Assembly: GCA_938048755.1 (NCBI GenBank)
Contig: CALIUG010000155.1
Location: forward strand, 1-57,511
Direction: 5' to 3'
Length of the DNA stretch: 57,511 nucleotides
Source of the DNA: an uncultured Alphaproteobacteria bacterium
GTDB taxonomy: Bacteria; Pseudomonadota; Alphaproteobacteria; SP197
Shown here one piece after another: positions 17,454 through 28,337 of this stretch. The translations under genes were made by a program, and so were the position numbers. Below the pieces are notes generated by a model. It saw nothing but the letters and a program-made list of their open reading frames with translations, had not been told where the DNA came from and did no database searches. How positions within the stretch are numbered: the stretch's first letter is position 1; every line of letters begins with the position of its first letter.

Positions 17454-17471
17454 TCCGGTACCTCGTGCTGT

Positions 17472-18440
17472 TCATGAACCAAACCGTGCCTGGTGCCAGC
17501 GCCAGGCATCGGCAATCTGCGTTTCGATTGCCCGCGAAGGCCGCCAGCCAAGTTCCCGGCTTGCCGCTTCGTTGGAACAGACCAGCACCGGCGGGTCACC
17601 GGCGCGCCTTTCGGCTGTCACCGTGGGAATGGCATGGCCTGTCACGGCCCGGGCCGTATCGATGATCTCACGCACCGACGTGCCGATGCCGGTACCCAGA
17701 TTGAACGGCCCGGGCTTCCCGCCATCGAGCAACCGTGCCAGCGCCCGGACATGGGCATCGGCCAGATCGGTGACGTGGATGTAATCGCGCAGACAGGTGC
17801 CATCGGGTGTTTCGTAGTCATCCCCGAAGATGCTGATGTTCTCACGCCGACCCAGGGCGACATCCAGCACCAGAGGGATCAGATGGGTCTCGGGCGTGTG
17901 GTGTTCGCCAGTCTGACAATCCTCATCGGCACCGGATGCGTTGAAGTAACGCAGCGCTGTCCATGACAGCCCGGAGCGTGCGAGGTCGTCCTCGATTGCG
18001 GCCTTTGTCTCCCCATAGGGGTTGATGGGCTGCTTGGGCATGTCTTCGGTGATCGGCACGTCCATGGGCACGCCATAAACCGCTGCGGTGCTGGAAAACA
18101 CGATCCTTGCGACGCCGTGCCAGGCCATGGCCTGCAACAGGCAACGCGATCCCTGGACATTGTTGCGCTGGTAAAGGTCAGGTTTCACTACCGACTCACC
18201 CACGATGCTCAGCGCGGCAAAATGAAGTACGGCAACGGGATTGTGCTGCTCAAACACGGCATCAAGGCGATCGGAGTCAAGGATGTCACCGACTTCCAGA
18301 TCACCCCATTGCACGAGATCGGCATGACCCGTCGAGAGGTTGTCGTAGACCACGGGAACATAGCCCGACGCAGCCAGCGCCTTGCAGGCATGGCTTCCGA
18401 CATAACCCGCGCCTCCGGTGACCAGAACCGTCTTGTTCAA
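17472..18440 (-). CDS. galE: UDP-glucose 4-epimerase
   Basis: A 322-residue extended SDR epimerase that interconverts UDP-glucose and UDP-galactose for surface sugars. The NAD-binding motif is TGGAGYVGSH near the N-terminus, SSTAAVYG holds the catalytic Ser/Thr, and YGETK gives Y142 and K146. The start is proposed as TTG 18440 (MNKTVLVTGG), with GGAG eight bases upstream and an N-terminus typical of GalE. A TTG at 18464 is the longer alternative. It sits upstream of the amidase with an 18-nt gap, although the two functions look unrelated. Confidence 0.85.
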   Translation of the reverse strand: MNKTVLVTGGAGYVGSHACKALAASGYVPVVYDNLSTGHADLVQWGDLEVGDILDSDRLDAVFEQHNPVAVLHFAALSIVGESVVKPDLYQRNNVQGSRCLLQAMAWHGVARIVFSSTAAVYGVPMDVPITEDMPKQPINPYGETKAAIEDDLARSGLSWTALRYFNASGADEDCQTGEHHTPETHLIPLVLDVALGRRENISIFGDDYETPDGTCLRDYIHVTDLADAHVRALARLLDGGKPGPFNLGTGIGTSVREIIDTARAVTGHAIPTVTAERRAGDPPVLVCSNEAASRELGWRPSRAIETQIADAWRWHQARFGS

Positions 18441-18538
18441 ACAAACCACTCCAACAATCGACAAACCCTATCTCACATGCTGCCCCTGAGCGTGCAAGCA
18501 ATGCTAATCTGAAGTCCAACAAACGCGGAGAACGCAGC

Positions 18539-18943
18539 ATGGCACTGAAAACCACGGTCAAGGAGATGGTTGCGCGAGCCAACGAGGAGATCCGTACGAT
18601 CCCCGTTGAGGAAGCCAAGGAATTGCTCGGTGACGACAACACCGTTTTTGTCGATATCCGTGATGTGCGCGAGCTGGAACGCGACGGCATGATTCCCGGC
18701 GCCATGCATGCACCCCGCGGCATGCTGGAATTCTGGGTCGACCCCGAAAGCCCCTATCACAAGGACGTCTTTGCCAGCGGCAAGACCTTTGTCTTCTATT
18801 GTGCGTCAGCATGGCGCTCGGCACTGGCGACCAAGGCCGTGCAGGATATGGGCCTGGAGCCTGTAGCCCATATCGAGGGCGGCTTTGGAGGCTGGAAGAA
18901 GGCTGACGGGCCGGTTGGCGAGAAACCGTCGCGGAAGGGCTGA
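18539..18943 (+). CDS. Rhodanese-domain sulfurtransferase
   Basis: A 134-residue single rhodanese domain. The active-site loop is CASAWR with the persulfide-forming Cys at residue 88, and VDIRDVRELERDG is the usual conserved strand. The family moves sulfane sulfur to thiols. GGAGA precedes ATG 18539. There is no signal peptide, so it should be cytoplasmic. It is divergent from galE and followed by a palindromic intergenic repeat. Confidence 0.87.
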   Translation: MALKTTVKEMVARANEEIRTIPVEEAKELLGDDNTVFVDIRDVRELERDGMIPGAMHAPRGMLEFWVDPESPYHKDVFASGKTFVFYCASAWRSALATKAVQDMGLEPVAHIEGGFGGWKKADGPVGEKPSRKG

Positions 18944-18961
18944 CATAAAGCCCTATAAACT

Positions 18962-19074
18962 GTGTCACCCCGGACAAGCGGCAGAGCCGCGCCGATCCGG
19001 GGCCTCGAGAAATCAGCTCCGCCCTATCGAAGTCCCGGCTCGCGCTCGCTTCGCTCTCTTGGCCGGGATGACAC
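18962..19074. repeat. Palindromic intergenic repeat element, copy 1
   Basis: The element is bounded by GTGTCACCCCGG (18962-18973) and CCGGGATGACAC (19063-19074), inverted copies differing at one base. Inside, GTCCCGG (19032-19038) pairs with CCGGGAT (19063-19069) around a GC-rich loop. A shortened relative of this inner part lies at 50872-50903. This looks like a dispersed REP-like sequence in non-coding DNA. Confidence 0.5.
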
Positions 19075-19103
19075 GAGATTGAATGAGCCAGGAGCAGCCG
19101 CCC

Positions 19104-20288
19104 TCAGCGCTTCTTGCGACTTCCCGTGAGGCGTTGGCGGCGATCGCCGGCCGCCTTTTTCCAGCGTTCGAGAAAGGCGACGAAGTCATCGTCCAGAAGT
19201 CCGCGTCCCTGGGCGTGCTGGGTCATCTGGGCGCCGCCGCCATCACCCTCGACCTCGAACAACACGGGCCCGCGGTCCGACAGGGCGACGTCCCAGCCCT
19301 GAAGCCAGAGCGGCGGGAAGGTCGCAGCGGCCTTCAGGCAGGTCTCCTTCATGGCGCCCCATTCGGGCAGGCGGAATCCTTTGAGTGCCATCCCCGTGTC
19401 GGGGTGGTTCTCCATTTCGACCGCATCAACCGCCATACCCTGGACCACGCGGGTGACTTCCCCGGAAGCAGGGTCGAGAGCGCCCAACATGTTGCCATCG
19501 CGCCAGAAGTTGTCGGCCATGTTGGCGCCTGCGGGAATCTTCCAGGTCGCGCGGTGCAGGGCGGGTTTGCCGTCGTCGATCCGCACCAGCATGCGGCAGG
19601 CCGACACGCCCGGGCCGCAGACCGGTGCGATCTCCGGGTGGGTCGCAATACGCTCCTGAAACAGGTAGCCACGCTCACGGTAGCGCCCGACCTCGCGGGC
19701 AAACTGATCAACGGCGACACGGCGTCCGTCTGCCGAGACAAGCGCGTCGGCATCGGCATCGTAGGCATCAATCGAGGCCGTCCCGGCACTGCCGGTGCTC
19801 TCGACAGGCTTGGAAAAGAACGGATACGCGGCATCCTCCCGCAACCATCGTGCGACGGCATCGGGATCGCCCAGACATGCGGCATCGGCGAAGTTGCGGC
19901 CGGGGTGGAAGATAGCCCGCACCTCGGGCACAGGCAGCCCCTGGCCACGCATGGTCAGCAGGAACAGAAGCTTGTCATAGGTCACGGCCAGCCATTCGGA
20001 TTCAATGGCTTGCCTGTGCAGGACAATCCGCGCCCGATCGCCCATGAAACGCCGACGCTCGGCAGCATCGATGCGATCGCCTTCATAGAGGCCCATGAAG
20101 AAGTACTCATAGGGCTTCAGCCTGCCCGGTCCGAACGCCAGGGTTGCGATATCGCGTACCACGCCGAACGTGCCACCTTCGTGATGGTCGCGCGCGACAC
20201 GCAACCAGCCTGGAATATCAAAGGCGTGGTGGCGTGCCTTGGGTTCGAGAAAGGGGCCCGTTGCGGGCTCGGTCGGCTGCGAGTTCAT
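19104..20288 (-). CDS. ATP-grasp-fold protein (sugar-transfer-associated type)
   Basis: A protein of about 394 residues with ATP-grasp features: FSKPVESTGSAG as the nucleotide-binding loop, FQERI as the hinge, and LFEVEGDGGG as the metal-binding acidic end. ATP-grasp enzymes join an acid to an amine or thiol through an acyl phosphate. The closest group I recall is the one near hexapeptide transferases and capsule genes, but no such genes flank it apart from galE. The start is uncertain: ATG 20288 (MNSQPTEP) is preferred for lack of family sequence upstream, with ATG 20303, ATG 20324 and GTG 20336 also in frame. None has a good SD. Confidence 0.6.
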   Translation of the reverse strand: MNSQPTEPATGPFLEPKARHHAFDIPGWLRVARDHHEGGTFGVVRDIATLAFGPGRLKPYEYFFMGLYEGDRIDAAERRRFMGDRARIVLHRQAIESEWLAVTYDKLLFLLTMRGQGLPVPEVRAIFHPGRNFADAACLGDPDAVARWLREDAAYPFFSKPVESTGSAGTASIDAYDADADALVSADGRRVAVDQFAREVGRYRERGYLFQERIATHPEIAPVCGPGVSACRMLVRIDDGKPALHRATWKIPAGANMADNFWRDGNMLGALDPASGEVTRVVQGMAVDAVEMENHPDTGMALKGFRLPEWGAMKETCLKAAATFPPLWLQGWDVALSDRGPVLFEVEGDGGGAQMTQHAQGRGLLDDDFVAFLERWKKAAGDRRQRLTGSRKKR

Positions 20289-20356
20289 GGCAATTTGTAC
20301 CATGCACCGGGGCGGATGGAACATGACATGCGTCACGGATGAAGGCGTCCGCCAAG

Positions 20357-20385
20357 TTGACGCATCCAGGACACGTCCCTATCGT
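20357..20385 (+). promoter_or_regulatory. Candidate sigma-70-type promoter for the arginase-family gene
   Basis: TTGACG (20357-20362) and TATCGT (20380-20385) are 17 bases apart, upstream of the arginase-fold gene that starts at 20453 and in the gap between divergent genes. The -10 box is weak, so this is a guess from spacing. Confidence 0.35.
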
Positions 20386-20452
20386 TTCAGCAAGATTTTC
20401 GGGACCGACAGGCCTCCCTTTTCCATCAACTGCAGCGTGACAGGTAACCAAC

Positions 20453-21640
20453 ATGCCCGATCCAAAGACCGGCGAACTCCGAGGCAACCGGAACCTGAAG
20501 AAACTCGAGCGGATCTCCCAGACGAAACAGCAGAAGGAGATCGCGCGCGGCCTGGAACTGGGCCTGGAAGCTGCGGAATCGATTAACGACCGGACCATCT
20601 CGAACTTCAGCCGCGGGCATCTTCCCGCCTTTGCAGGCATCAACACCTTCATGAAGACGCCCTATTGCGAGGATATCCGCAAGGTCGGCGAGTACGAGGC
20701 GGCCTTCGTCGGCGTGCCCTTCGATACCGGCACGACCTATCGGCCGGGCACACGGTTCGGGCCCCAGGGTGTGCGCCGGATTTCTGCCGTCTATGACGGT
20801 TACTGTGTGGACGGTGCTGTCGATCTGTTCGAGGAACTCGACATCTGCGATGCCGGTGACATCTTTGTCATTCCCGGCAACATCGAAAAGACCTTCGATC
20901 AGGTATCCAAGGGTATCTCCCACATCTACCAGTCCGGTGCCTTTCCCGTAATCGTGGGCGGTGACCACAGCCTGGGTTATCCCAATGTCCGGGGTGTCGC
21001 GCCCCATATCGAGGGCAATGTCGGCATCATCCATTTCGATCGCCACCTGGACACCCAGGACATCGACATGGACGAGCGTATGCACACGACGCCCTGGTAC
21101 TGGACGACCAACAACCACGAAAGCGTTGACCACTCCAAGGCGCATCAGCATCACCATCACATGCATGATGTCGGGCTTTCCAACTGCCCGCCCAAGAACC
21201 TGGTGCAGATCGGCATCGGCGGCTGGTACGGCAACCGGCCCGGCTCCGAAGTGGCACGCGACCGTGGCACCAGCGTGATCACCATGAAGGACTTCGAGGA
21301 ACTGGGCACCCAGGGCACGGCCGAAATGGCGCTGGAGCTTGCCTGGAAGGACGCCGAGGCGGTTTATCTGTCGTTCGATATCGACTCGATTGATCCCGGC
21401 TATGCGCCGGGCACCGGCACGCCGGAACCGGGCGGATTCACCCCGCGCGAGGCGCTGGAGATGGTGCGTCTGATCGCCCGTGAGGGGCTCTGCGCCATGG
21501 AGGTGGTCGAGGTTTCACCGCCCTATGATGTCAACGACAACACCTCGCAGCTGGCCTGCCGTGTCATCCTCGATACCCTGGGAACCCTGGTGAGCGAAGG
21601 AAAGCTTGGCCATCGCGACGAGGTGATGCGGCCCGAGTAG
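20453..21640 (+). CDS. Arginase/agmatinase-family ureohydrolase, possible guanidine or guanidino-acid hydrolase
   Basis: A 395-residue ureohydrolase that releases urea from a guanidino compound. All six metal ligands are visible: H172 (GGDHS), D196, H198 and D200 (FDRHLD), and D309 and D311 (SFDIDSIDP). Two things set it apart from plain agmatinase (about 300 residues). There is an N-terminal extension of some 80 residues, and an insertion after D200 holds a His-rich loop (HQHHHHMH, 231-238). The Ala of the usual DAHxD is Arg. These traits recall the nickel-dependent guanidine hydrolase group (Sll1077/GdmH type), as far as I remember it. Creatinase nearby makes guanidino catabolism a coherent theme. 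Confidence 0.82.
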   Translation: MPDPKTGELRGNRNLKKLERISQTKQQKEIARGLELGLEAAESINDRTISNFSRGHLPAFAGINTFMKTPYCEDIRKVGEYEAAFVGVPFDTGTTYRPGTRFGPQGVRRISAVYDGYCVDGAVDLFEELDICDAGDIFVIPGNIEKTFDQVSKGISHIYQSGAFPVIVGGDHSLGYPNVRGVAPHIEGNVGIIHFDRHLDTQDIDMDERMHTTPWYWTTNNHESVDHSKAHQHHHHMHDVGLSNCPPKNLVQIGIGGWYGNRPGSEVARDRGTSVITMKDFEELGTQGTAEMALELAWKDAEAVYLSFDIDSIDPGYAPGTGTPEPGGFTPREALEMVRLIAREGLCAMEVVEVSPPYDVNDNTSQLACRVILDTLGTLVSEGKLGHRDEVMRPE

Positions 21641-21658
21641 ATCGCACGGGGTTCGCGC

Positions 21659-22132
21659 TCAGACAGCGCCCCCCTTGTGACCGGCAAACAAGACGGCGAT
21701 GCCGCCCACGATCATGGCTGCGCCGAAGAGCTGCATCATCGAGAGGTGCTCCTTGAAGATGAGCCAGGAGACGATGAGCGTGATGACGATCGTGCCGGTC
21801 ACCACCGTGGGAATGACCAGACTGCCGGGAAGCGGTTTGATGCCGCCGATCCCGCCGAAGAGGTAGAGGTAGCAGATTTCCGCCGTCCCGATACAGAGAC
21901 CAGCAATCAGCGCGTAGACATAGGTCGGTGTCGAGAGTTTGAAGACATGACCGCCCTGCACGGTGAGGAAGATAAGGAAGGCGGTCGAGGTGGCGATTGC
22001 GCCCAGTTGCAGGACCATGGTGGCCAGAACGGTCGTGGTCGCTTCGGCCGGCGCATGGTCACCGGCAACTTTCACAAACAGGTTGTAACCGGCATAGGCC
22101 AGCGTCACCAAGGTCAGCAGTACAATCGCCAT
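21659..22132 (-). CDS. Small EamA/DMT-type membrane protein
   Basis: A 157-residue integral membrane protein with about five hydrophobic segments (TLVTLAYAGYNLF, VLATMVLQLGAIATSTAFLIFL, YALIAGLCIGTAEICYLYLF, VTGTIVITLIVSWLIF, LFGAAMIVGGIAVLFAG). The last two match the end of an EamA (drug/metabolite transporter) half. Full-length DMT proteins have two such halves, so this one may work as a dimer. The start is ATG 22132 with GGGGAG upstream; a longer reading to 22162 has no SD. It is convergent with the arginase-family gene. Confidence 0.7.
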   Translation of the reverse strand: MAIVLLTLVTLAYAGYNLFVKVAGDHAPAEATTTVLATMVLQLGAIATSTAFLIFLTVQGGHVFKLSTPTYVYALIAGLCIGTAEICYLYLFGGIGGIKPLPGSLVIPTVVTGTIVITLIVSWLIFKEHLSMMQLFGAAMIVGGIAVLFAGHKGGAV

Positions 22133-22239
22133 CTCAACTCTCCCCAATGGTGCGGGGATCATGGCCGAGTCCGACGGCCTTGGCGAGTGTCCAGAAGAGC
22201 ACCCGGCCAGGATGACGTGAACAGAAAGAGAGGTGCATC

Positions 22240-22683
22240 ATGAAACATCACACCCATTCCGGCGGCTGCATGTGTGGCGGCGTGCGTTACAACGTGACCG
22301 GCCCGCTACGAGAAATCATCGCCTGTCATTGCCGCGAGTGTCAGCAGGCCAGCAGCAACCATGTCACCGCGACAGCCGCGAAGCCGGGCAATCTCGTCAT
22401 CACGGAAGAACGCGGCCTTGCCTGGTACAGCCACGGCGGCGCGCTGAACCGCGGTTTTTGCAAGCTGTGTGGTTCAACCCTGTTCTTTGATCACGGCAAG
22501 GAGCATCCCACTGGGATTGCCGTGGGTTCGTTCGACACGGCACCCGACATGCACGTCGCCGTCCACATCTATGCCGACGAAGCCGGTGCCTGGTACGACC
22601 TGCCGCAAGATGACACCCATGCACGCGACACCGATGCCTGGCGCAGGACAAGCTGGCACGACCTGAAATGGCTCGATGTCTGA
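22240..22683 (+). CDS. GFA-family zinc protein (glutathione-dependent formaldehyde-activating type)
   Basis: A 147-residue protein with the GFA zinc motifs: CMC (10-12), CHCREC (29-34) and CKLC (74-77). The family includes S-hydroxymethylglutathione-forming proteins and many members of unknown activity. Formaldehyde is a product of the N-demethylations the Rieske genes would carry out, so a detoxifying role fits, though only by inference. It ends 7 nt from the convergent LysR gene. Confidence 0.8.
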   Translation: MKHHTHSGGCMCGGVRYNVTGPLREIIACHCRECQQASSNHVTATAAKPGNLVITEERGLAWYSHGGALNRGFCKLCGSTLFFDHGKEHPTGIAVGSFDTAPDMHVAVHIYADEAGAWYDLPQDDTHARDTDAWRRTSWHDLKWLDV

Positions 22684-22690
22684 GAGGTGT

Positions 22691-23614
22691 TCAGCGTGAC
22701 CGTGCTGCTGTCTCGATGATCCAGTCACGGAAACTGCGGACCTCTTCGCGTTCGAGGCTTCGCTCACTTGCCAGAAGATCGTAACCAATGTCGGTCACAA
22801 CGTTCTCGCGGAACGGCATGACGAGAAGTCCTGAGGACACGAGGTCCCCGAAGATCGGCCCGCTGCCCAGAATGACCCCCTGGCCTGCAATCGCTGCCTG
22901 CACTGCCATGTTGTAGTCACTGAAGCGCAGGCCTTCGCCTGGTCTGATGTGTTCAGCACCGATCCTGGCAAGCCACGGCGTCCAGCCCATCCAGAAACGT
23001 GTCGCATGCGCCCAGGGCATGTCCGAGAGATCCCAGTGCAGAAGGGTCGTGCGTTCCAGGTCTTCAAGGCTGCGGATGCCGTCCGGTCCGTCCACCAGCG
23101 CAGGGCTGCAGAACGCACAGAGTTCCTCGTCGAACAACCGGTTCACAACAAGGCTTTCATCGACACCATTCCAGAAGCGGATCGCCAGATCGGCGGCACC
23201 GCGCTCGACATCAACCAGATGCAGGGACGAGTCGACCAGCACATCGATCCCAGGATGACGCGTTCTGAAGTCATCCAGCCTTGGCACAAGCCAGGCTGTG
23301 GCAAAGGACGGCTCGACAGAAAGAATCAGGCGGCGGCGTTGTTCGCCCGCGCGCATCGCTTCCACAGCATCGGCAATCTCGCGAAACGCCGGCCCCAAAC
23401 GCTGGCTGCCTTCGACACCCGCCCCGGTCAGGGCGAGACCGCGTCCTTGACGGACCAGCAGCGGCGTTCCAGGGGTCTGTTCCAGCTTGGCGACGAGTTG
23501 TTTCACCGCCGCCGGGCTCACATGCAGCTCCTCGGCCGCGTACCGATAGCTGAGATGCCGCGCCGTGGCTTCAAAAGCACGCAAGGCATTGAGGGAGGGA
23601 ATCCAGTTGGCCAT
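22691..23614 (-). CDS. LysR-family transcriptional regulator, GcvA-like
   Basis: A 307-residue LysR regulator. The N-terminal helix-turn-helix (LNALRAFEATARHLSYRYAAEELHVSPAAVKQ) is typical of the GcvA subgroup, and a periplasmic-binding-like effector domain follows. It is divergent from a GcvT-like gene, the classic arrangement in which the regulator controls its neighbour. A candidate LysR box lies at 23682-23700. The effector could be glycine or a methylated amine. Confidence 0.87.
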   Translation of the reverse strand: MANWIPSLNALRAFEATARHLSYRYAAEELHVSPAAVKQLVAKLEQTPGTPLLVRQGRGLALTGAGVEGSQRLGPAFREIADAVEAMRAGEQRRRLILSVEPSFATAWLVPRLDDFRTRHPGIDVLVDSSLHLVDVERGAADLAIRFWNGVDESLVVNRLFDEELCAFCSPALVDGPDGIRSLEDLERTTLLHWDLSDMPWAHATRFWMGWTPWLARIGAEHIRPGEGLRFSDYNMAVQAAIAGQGVILGSGPIFGDLVSSGLLVMPFRENVVTDIGYDLLASERSLEREEVRSFRDWIIETAARSR

Positions 23615-23681
23615 GGCGTTAAGTTTATCTAACTCTTCGACTCAGATCATATGAATTCCAGCAGCGTTTATTGGCGCCTAT

Positions 23682-23700
23682 TCTTCACCAAATCTGAAGA
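23682..23700. promoter_or_regulatory. Candidate LysR-type operator
   Basis: TCTTCA-CCAAATC-TGAAGA is a perfect inverted repeat (6-bp arms, 7-nt spacer) containing a T-N11-A core. It lies between the divergent LysR regulator and the GcvT-like gene, just upstream of the latter's ribosome site. Confidence 0.5.
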
Positions 23701-23715
23701 TTGGAAATACGCATC

Positions 23716-24885
23716 ATGAGCACATCGGTCCACGCCGACACATCACACACCCTGAAGATCAGCGGCCGCCGGTTCGAGATATCGCCCTTCTTCGACTGCC
23801 ATTCCACGCCCGATATGGTGTTCGGCGTCTATGCCGGTCGCTTCTACACGGTCTCCAACGGCGCCGATGTCGAAGAGACCTATTGGGCGCTGCGGCGCAA
23901 GGCGATCATGGTCGATGTGCCCGAACGGCCGGTCGAAATTTCCGGTCCCGATGCCGCCGCGTTCCTGGAATACGTGTTTGCCCGCCGGGTCGCCAACCTG
24001 AAGGAAGGGCGCGGGCGTTACGCCATTGCCTGCACCCATGATGGCGGCATCTTCATGGATGGTGTTCTGTTCCGCCTGGCCGAGGACAGGTTCTGGTACG
24101 TCCAGCCCGATGGTGATCTGGAGACCTGGCTTCTGGCCCATATCGGCGGTTTCGACGCGAAGGTGAGCGACCCTCATGCCCGCGTGCTGCAGGTCCAGGG
24201 ACCGGCCTCGCCTGCCATCGTGCATGCGGCATCCAACGGCGCAATCGATGACACCGTGAAGTACTTCCACGCAGGCTACTTCGATATCGGTGGCCAGCAG
24301 GTCTATGTCTCACGCACGGGTTGGACCGCAGAGCTGGGTTACGAGTTCTATGTCGAATGGGACAAGACCGATTGCCGCAGGCTCTGGGACCACCTGGTGT
24401 CGGCTGGAGCTTCCCACGGAATGGTCACGACCTCGGCCAATGCCCTGGAAATCCGCCGGATTGAAGCGGGCATCCTCGACAACATTACCGACATCGATCC
24501 CGGCCTGAACCCCTGGCAGGCGGGCCTGGGACCCTTCGTCGACCTCGACCGGGACACCGACTTCGTGGGCCGCGATGCCCTGCTGGCGATCACCGAGAAG
24601 ACGCCCCTGCTCCATGGCATCACCTGTGCGGATGCGACACCTGATTCCGGCAACATCGTGATGGACGGTACCGAGGCCGTGGGCCGCATCTCCGCGGGAG
24701 CATGGTCGCCCTACCAGAATTGCGGCATCGGGTATGTCCGCTTCGAGAAGGCCGGAGACTGGGTTGGCCGCACGTTGTCGCTCGCCACAACCGACGGCAA
24801 CGCGGCGACGTGCAATGTGGTCTCACTACCGTTCTACGATCCCGAAAAACGCATCCCTCGCGGGCTCGACAAGACAATACCCTAG
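23716..24885 (+). CDS. GcvT/DmdA-like aminomethyltransferase (folate-dependent demethylase family)
   Basis: A 389-residue protein of the glycine-cleavage T-protein superfamily. The N-terminal folate-binding domain holds VEISGPDAAAFLEYVF and the HDGGIFMDGVLFRL strand. SRTGWTAELGYEFYV and EIRRIEAGILD are the usual T-protein signatures. The C-terminus SLPFYDPEKRIPRG resembles DMSP demethylase (DmdA) and dimethylglycine-related members, which pass a methyl group to tetrahydrofolate. The start is ATG 23716 with GGA upstream; a TTG at 23701 overlaps the operator. Control by the adjacent GcvA-like regulator is likely. DMSP is only one possible substrate. Confidence 0.78.
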   Translation: MSTSVHADTSHTLKISGRRFEISPFFDCHSTPDMVFGVYAGRFYTVSNGADVEETYWALRRKAIMVDVPERPVEISGPDAAAFLEYVFARRVANLKEGRGRYAIACTHDGGIFMDGVLFRLAEDRFWYVQPDGDLETWLLAHIGGFDAKVSDPHARVLQVQGPASPAIVHAASNGAIDDTVKYFHAGYFDIGGQQVYVSRTGWTAELGYEFYVEWDKTDCRRLWDHLVSAGASHGMVTTSANALEIRRIEAGILDNITDIDPGLNPWQAGLGPFVDLDRDTDFVGRDALLAITEKTPLLHGITCADATPDSGNIVMDGTEAVGRISAGAWSPYQNCGIGYVRFEKAGDWVGRTLSLATTDGNAATCNVVSLPFYDPEKRIPRGLDKTIP

Positions 24886-24892
24886 GAGCGCC

Positions 24893-27562
<2,670 letters not shown>

Positions 27563-27589
27563 TTCCGGGTCTCCCGTGACTTGCACTGT

Positions 27590-27617
27590 GTAATGGGACT
27601 CTGATCAGGTCCATTAC
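27590..27617. promoter_or_regulatory. Palindrome in the acnA upstream region
   Basis: GTAATGG (27590-27596) and CCATTAC (27611-27617) are exact inverted arms flanking the 8-bp palindrome CTGATCAG (27601-27608). The 28-bp symmetrical site lies 28 nt upstream of the acnA start, in a divergent gap, and looks like an operator. Confidence 0.45.
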
Positions 27618-27716
27618 CCCTGAACATGGTACTCCAGACGCCAATTGGCAAATGCCAGTGCGTTGACCCCGGCAGAACCGCTCACCACAATACCGGCCTT
27701 CAAAGGAGAGCCATCC

Positions 27717-28286
27717 ATGGACGCCCTTGCCGGACTTGTCGCCGTTGTCACCCAGGGCGGAAGCGAGCGTGGTGCCGCCATTGCCGCAGCCATCGCGTCC
27801 CACGGTGCCACCGTGGTGTTGTATGACGCGGAAGCAGAACGCACGGATGCTGCAGCAGCACAGATCCGGCACGGATGGGGCACGACCGCGATCCAGATCG
27901 GCGATCCCATGGCGCCGGATCAGGCCGGCGTGGTGGCCGATGTCGTGCGCACCTGCGGCGGTCTGGACGCACTGATCCTGCTGCTGGACGAACGCGGCCT
28001 TGCCGAAGACCTGATCGAAGCCGCCCTGCCCCGGATCACGGCGCGCAGCCAGGGCCTGATCGTCCTGGTCGATCCTTCAGGCGAACGTCCCCAAATCGGG
28101 AAGCTCGAGGAGGCACTTTCGGCCATTCGCAGGCGCCTGGGAACGGAAGCGTCTGGCGATGTCCGCTGTTATGGCGTCGCATCCCTGCCCCCGGGCGGCG
28201 ATCTGGGCCCCGCCATCGCCCATCTGGCATTGACCCGCCCGGATGAGGAACTGGATGGACGGGTTGTGGTGGTACCGCCGGTTTGA
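27717..28286 (+). CDS. SDR-fold protein lacking the catalytic Tyr-Lys pair
   Basis: A 189-residue Rossmann-fold protein. The N-terminus LVAVVTQGGSERGAAIAAAIASHGATVVLYD matches the coenzyme-binding half of short-chain dehydrogenases. The YxxxK motif expected after the SSxxG-like strand (here VLVDPSGERP) is missing, and the protein is about 60 residues shorter than usual. It may bind a nucleotide without redox activity, or be decaying. The start is ATG 27717 with AAAGGAGA upstream. It is divergent from acnA. Confidence 0.65.
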   Translation: MDALAGLVAVVTQGGSERGAAIAAAIASHGATVVLYDAEAERTDAAAAQIRHGWGTTAIQIGDPMAPDQAGVVADVVRTCGGLDALILLLDERGLAEDLIEAALPRITARSQGLIVLVDPSGERPQIGKLEEALSAIRRRLGTEASGDVRCYGVASLPPGGDLGPAIAHLALTRPDEELDGRVVVVPPV

Positions 28287-28337
28287 GGCCCCATATGGAT
28301 TGATGACGATTCTCAACGTCGGGAGACCAATCCGTCC

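Noticed and set aside
19083-20342. 419-codon rightward frame opposite the ATP-grasp gene
   Set aside because: The leftward frame has ATP-grasp motifs; the rightward translation has none and shows antisense composition.
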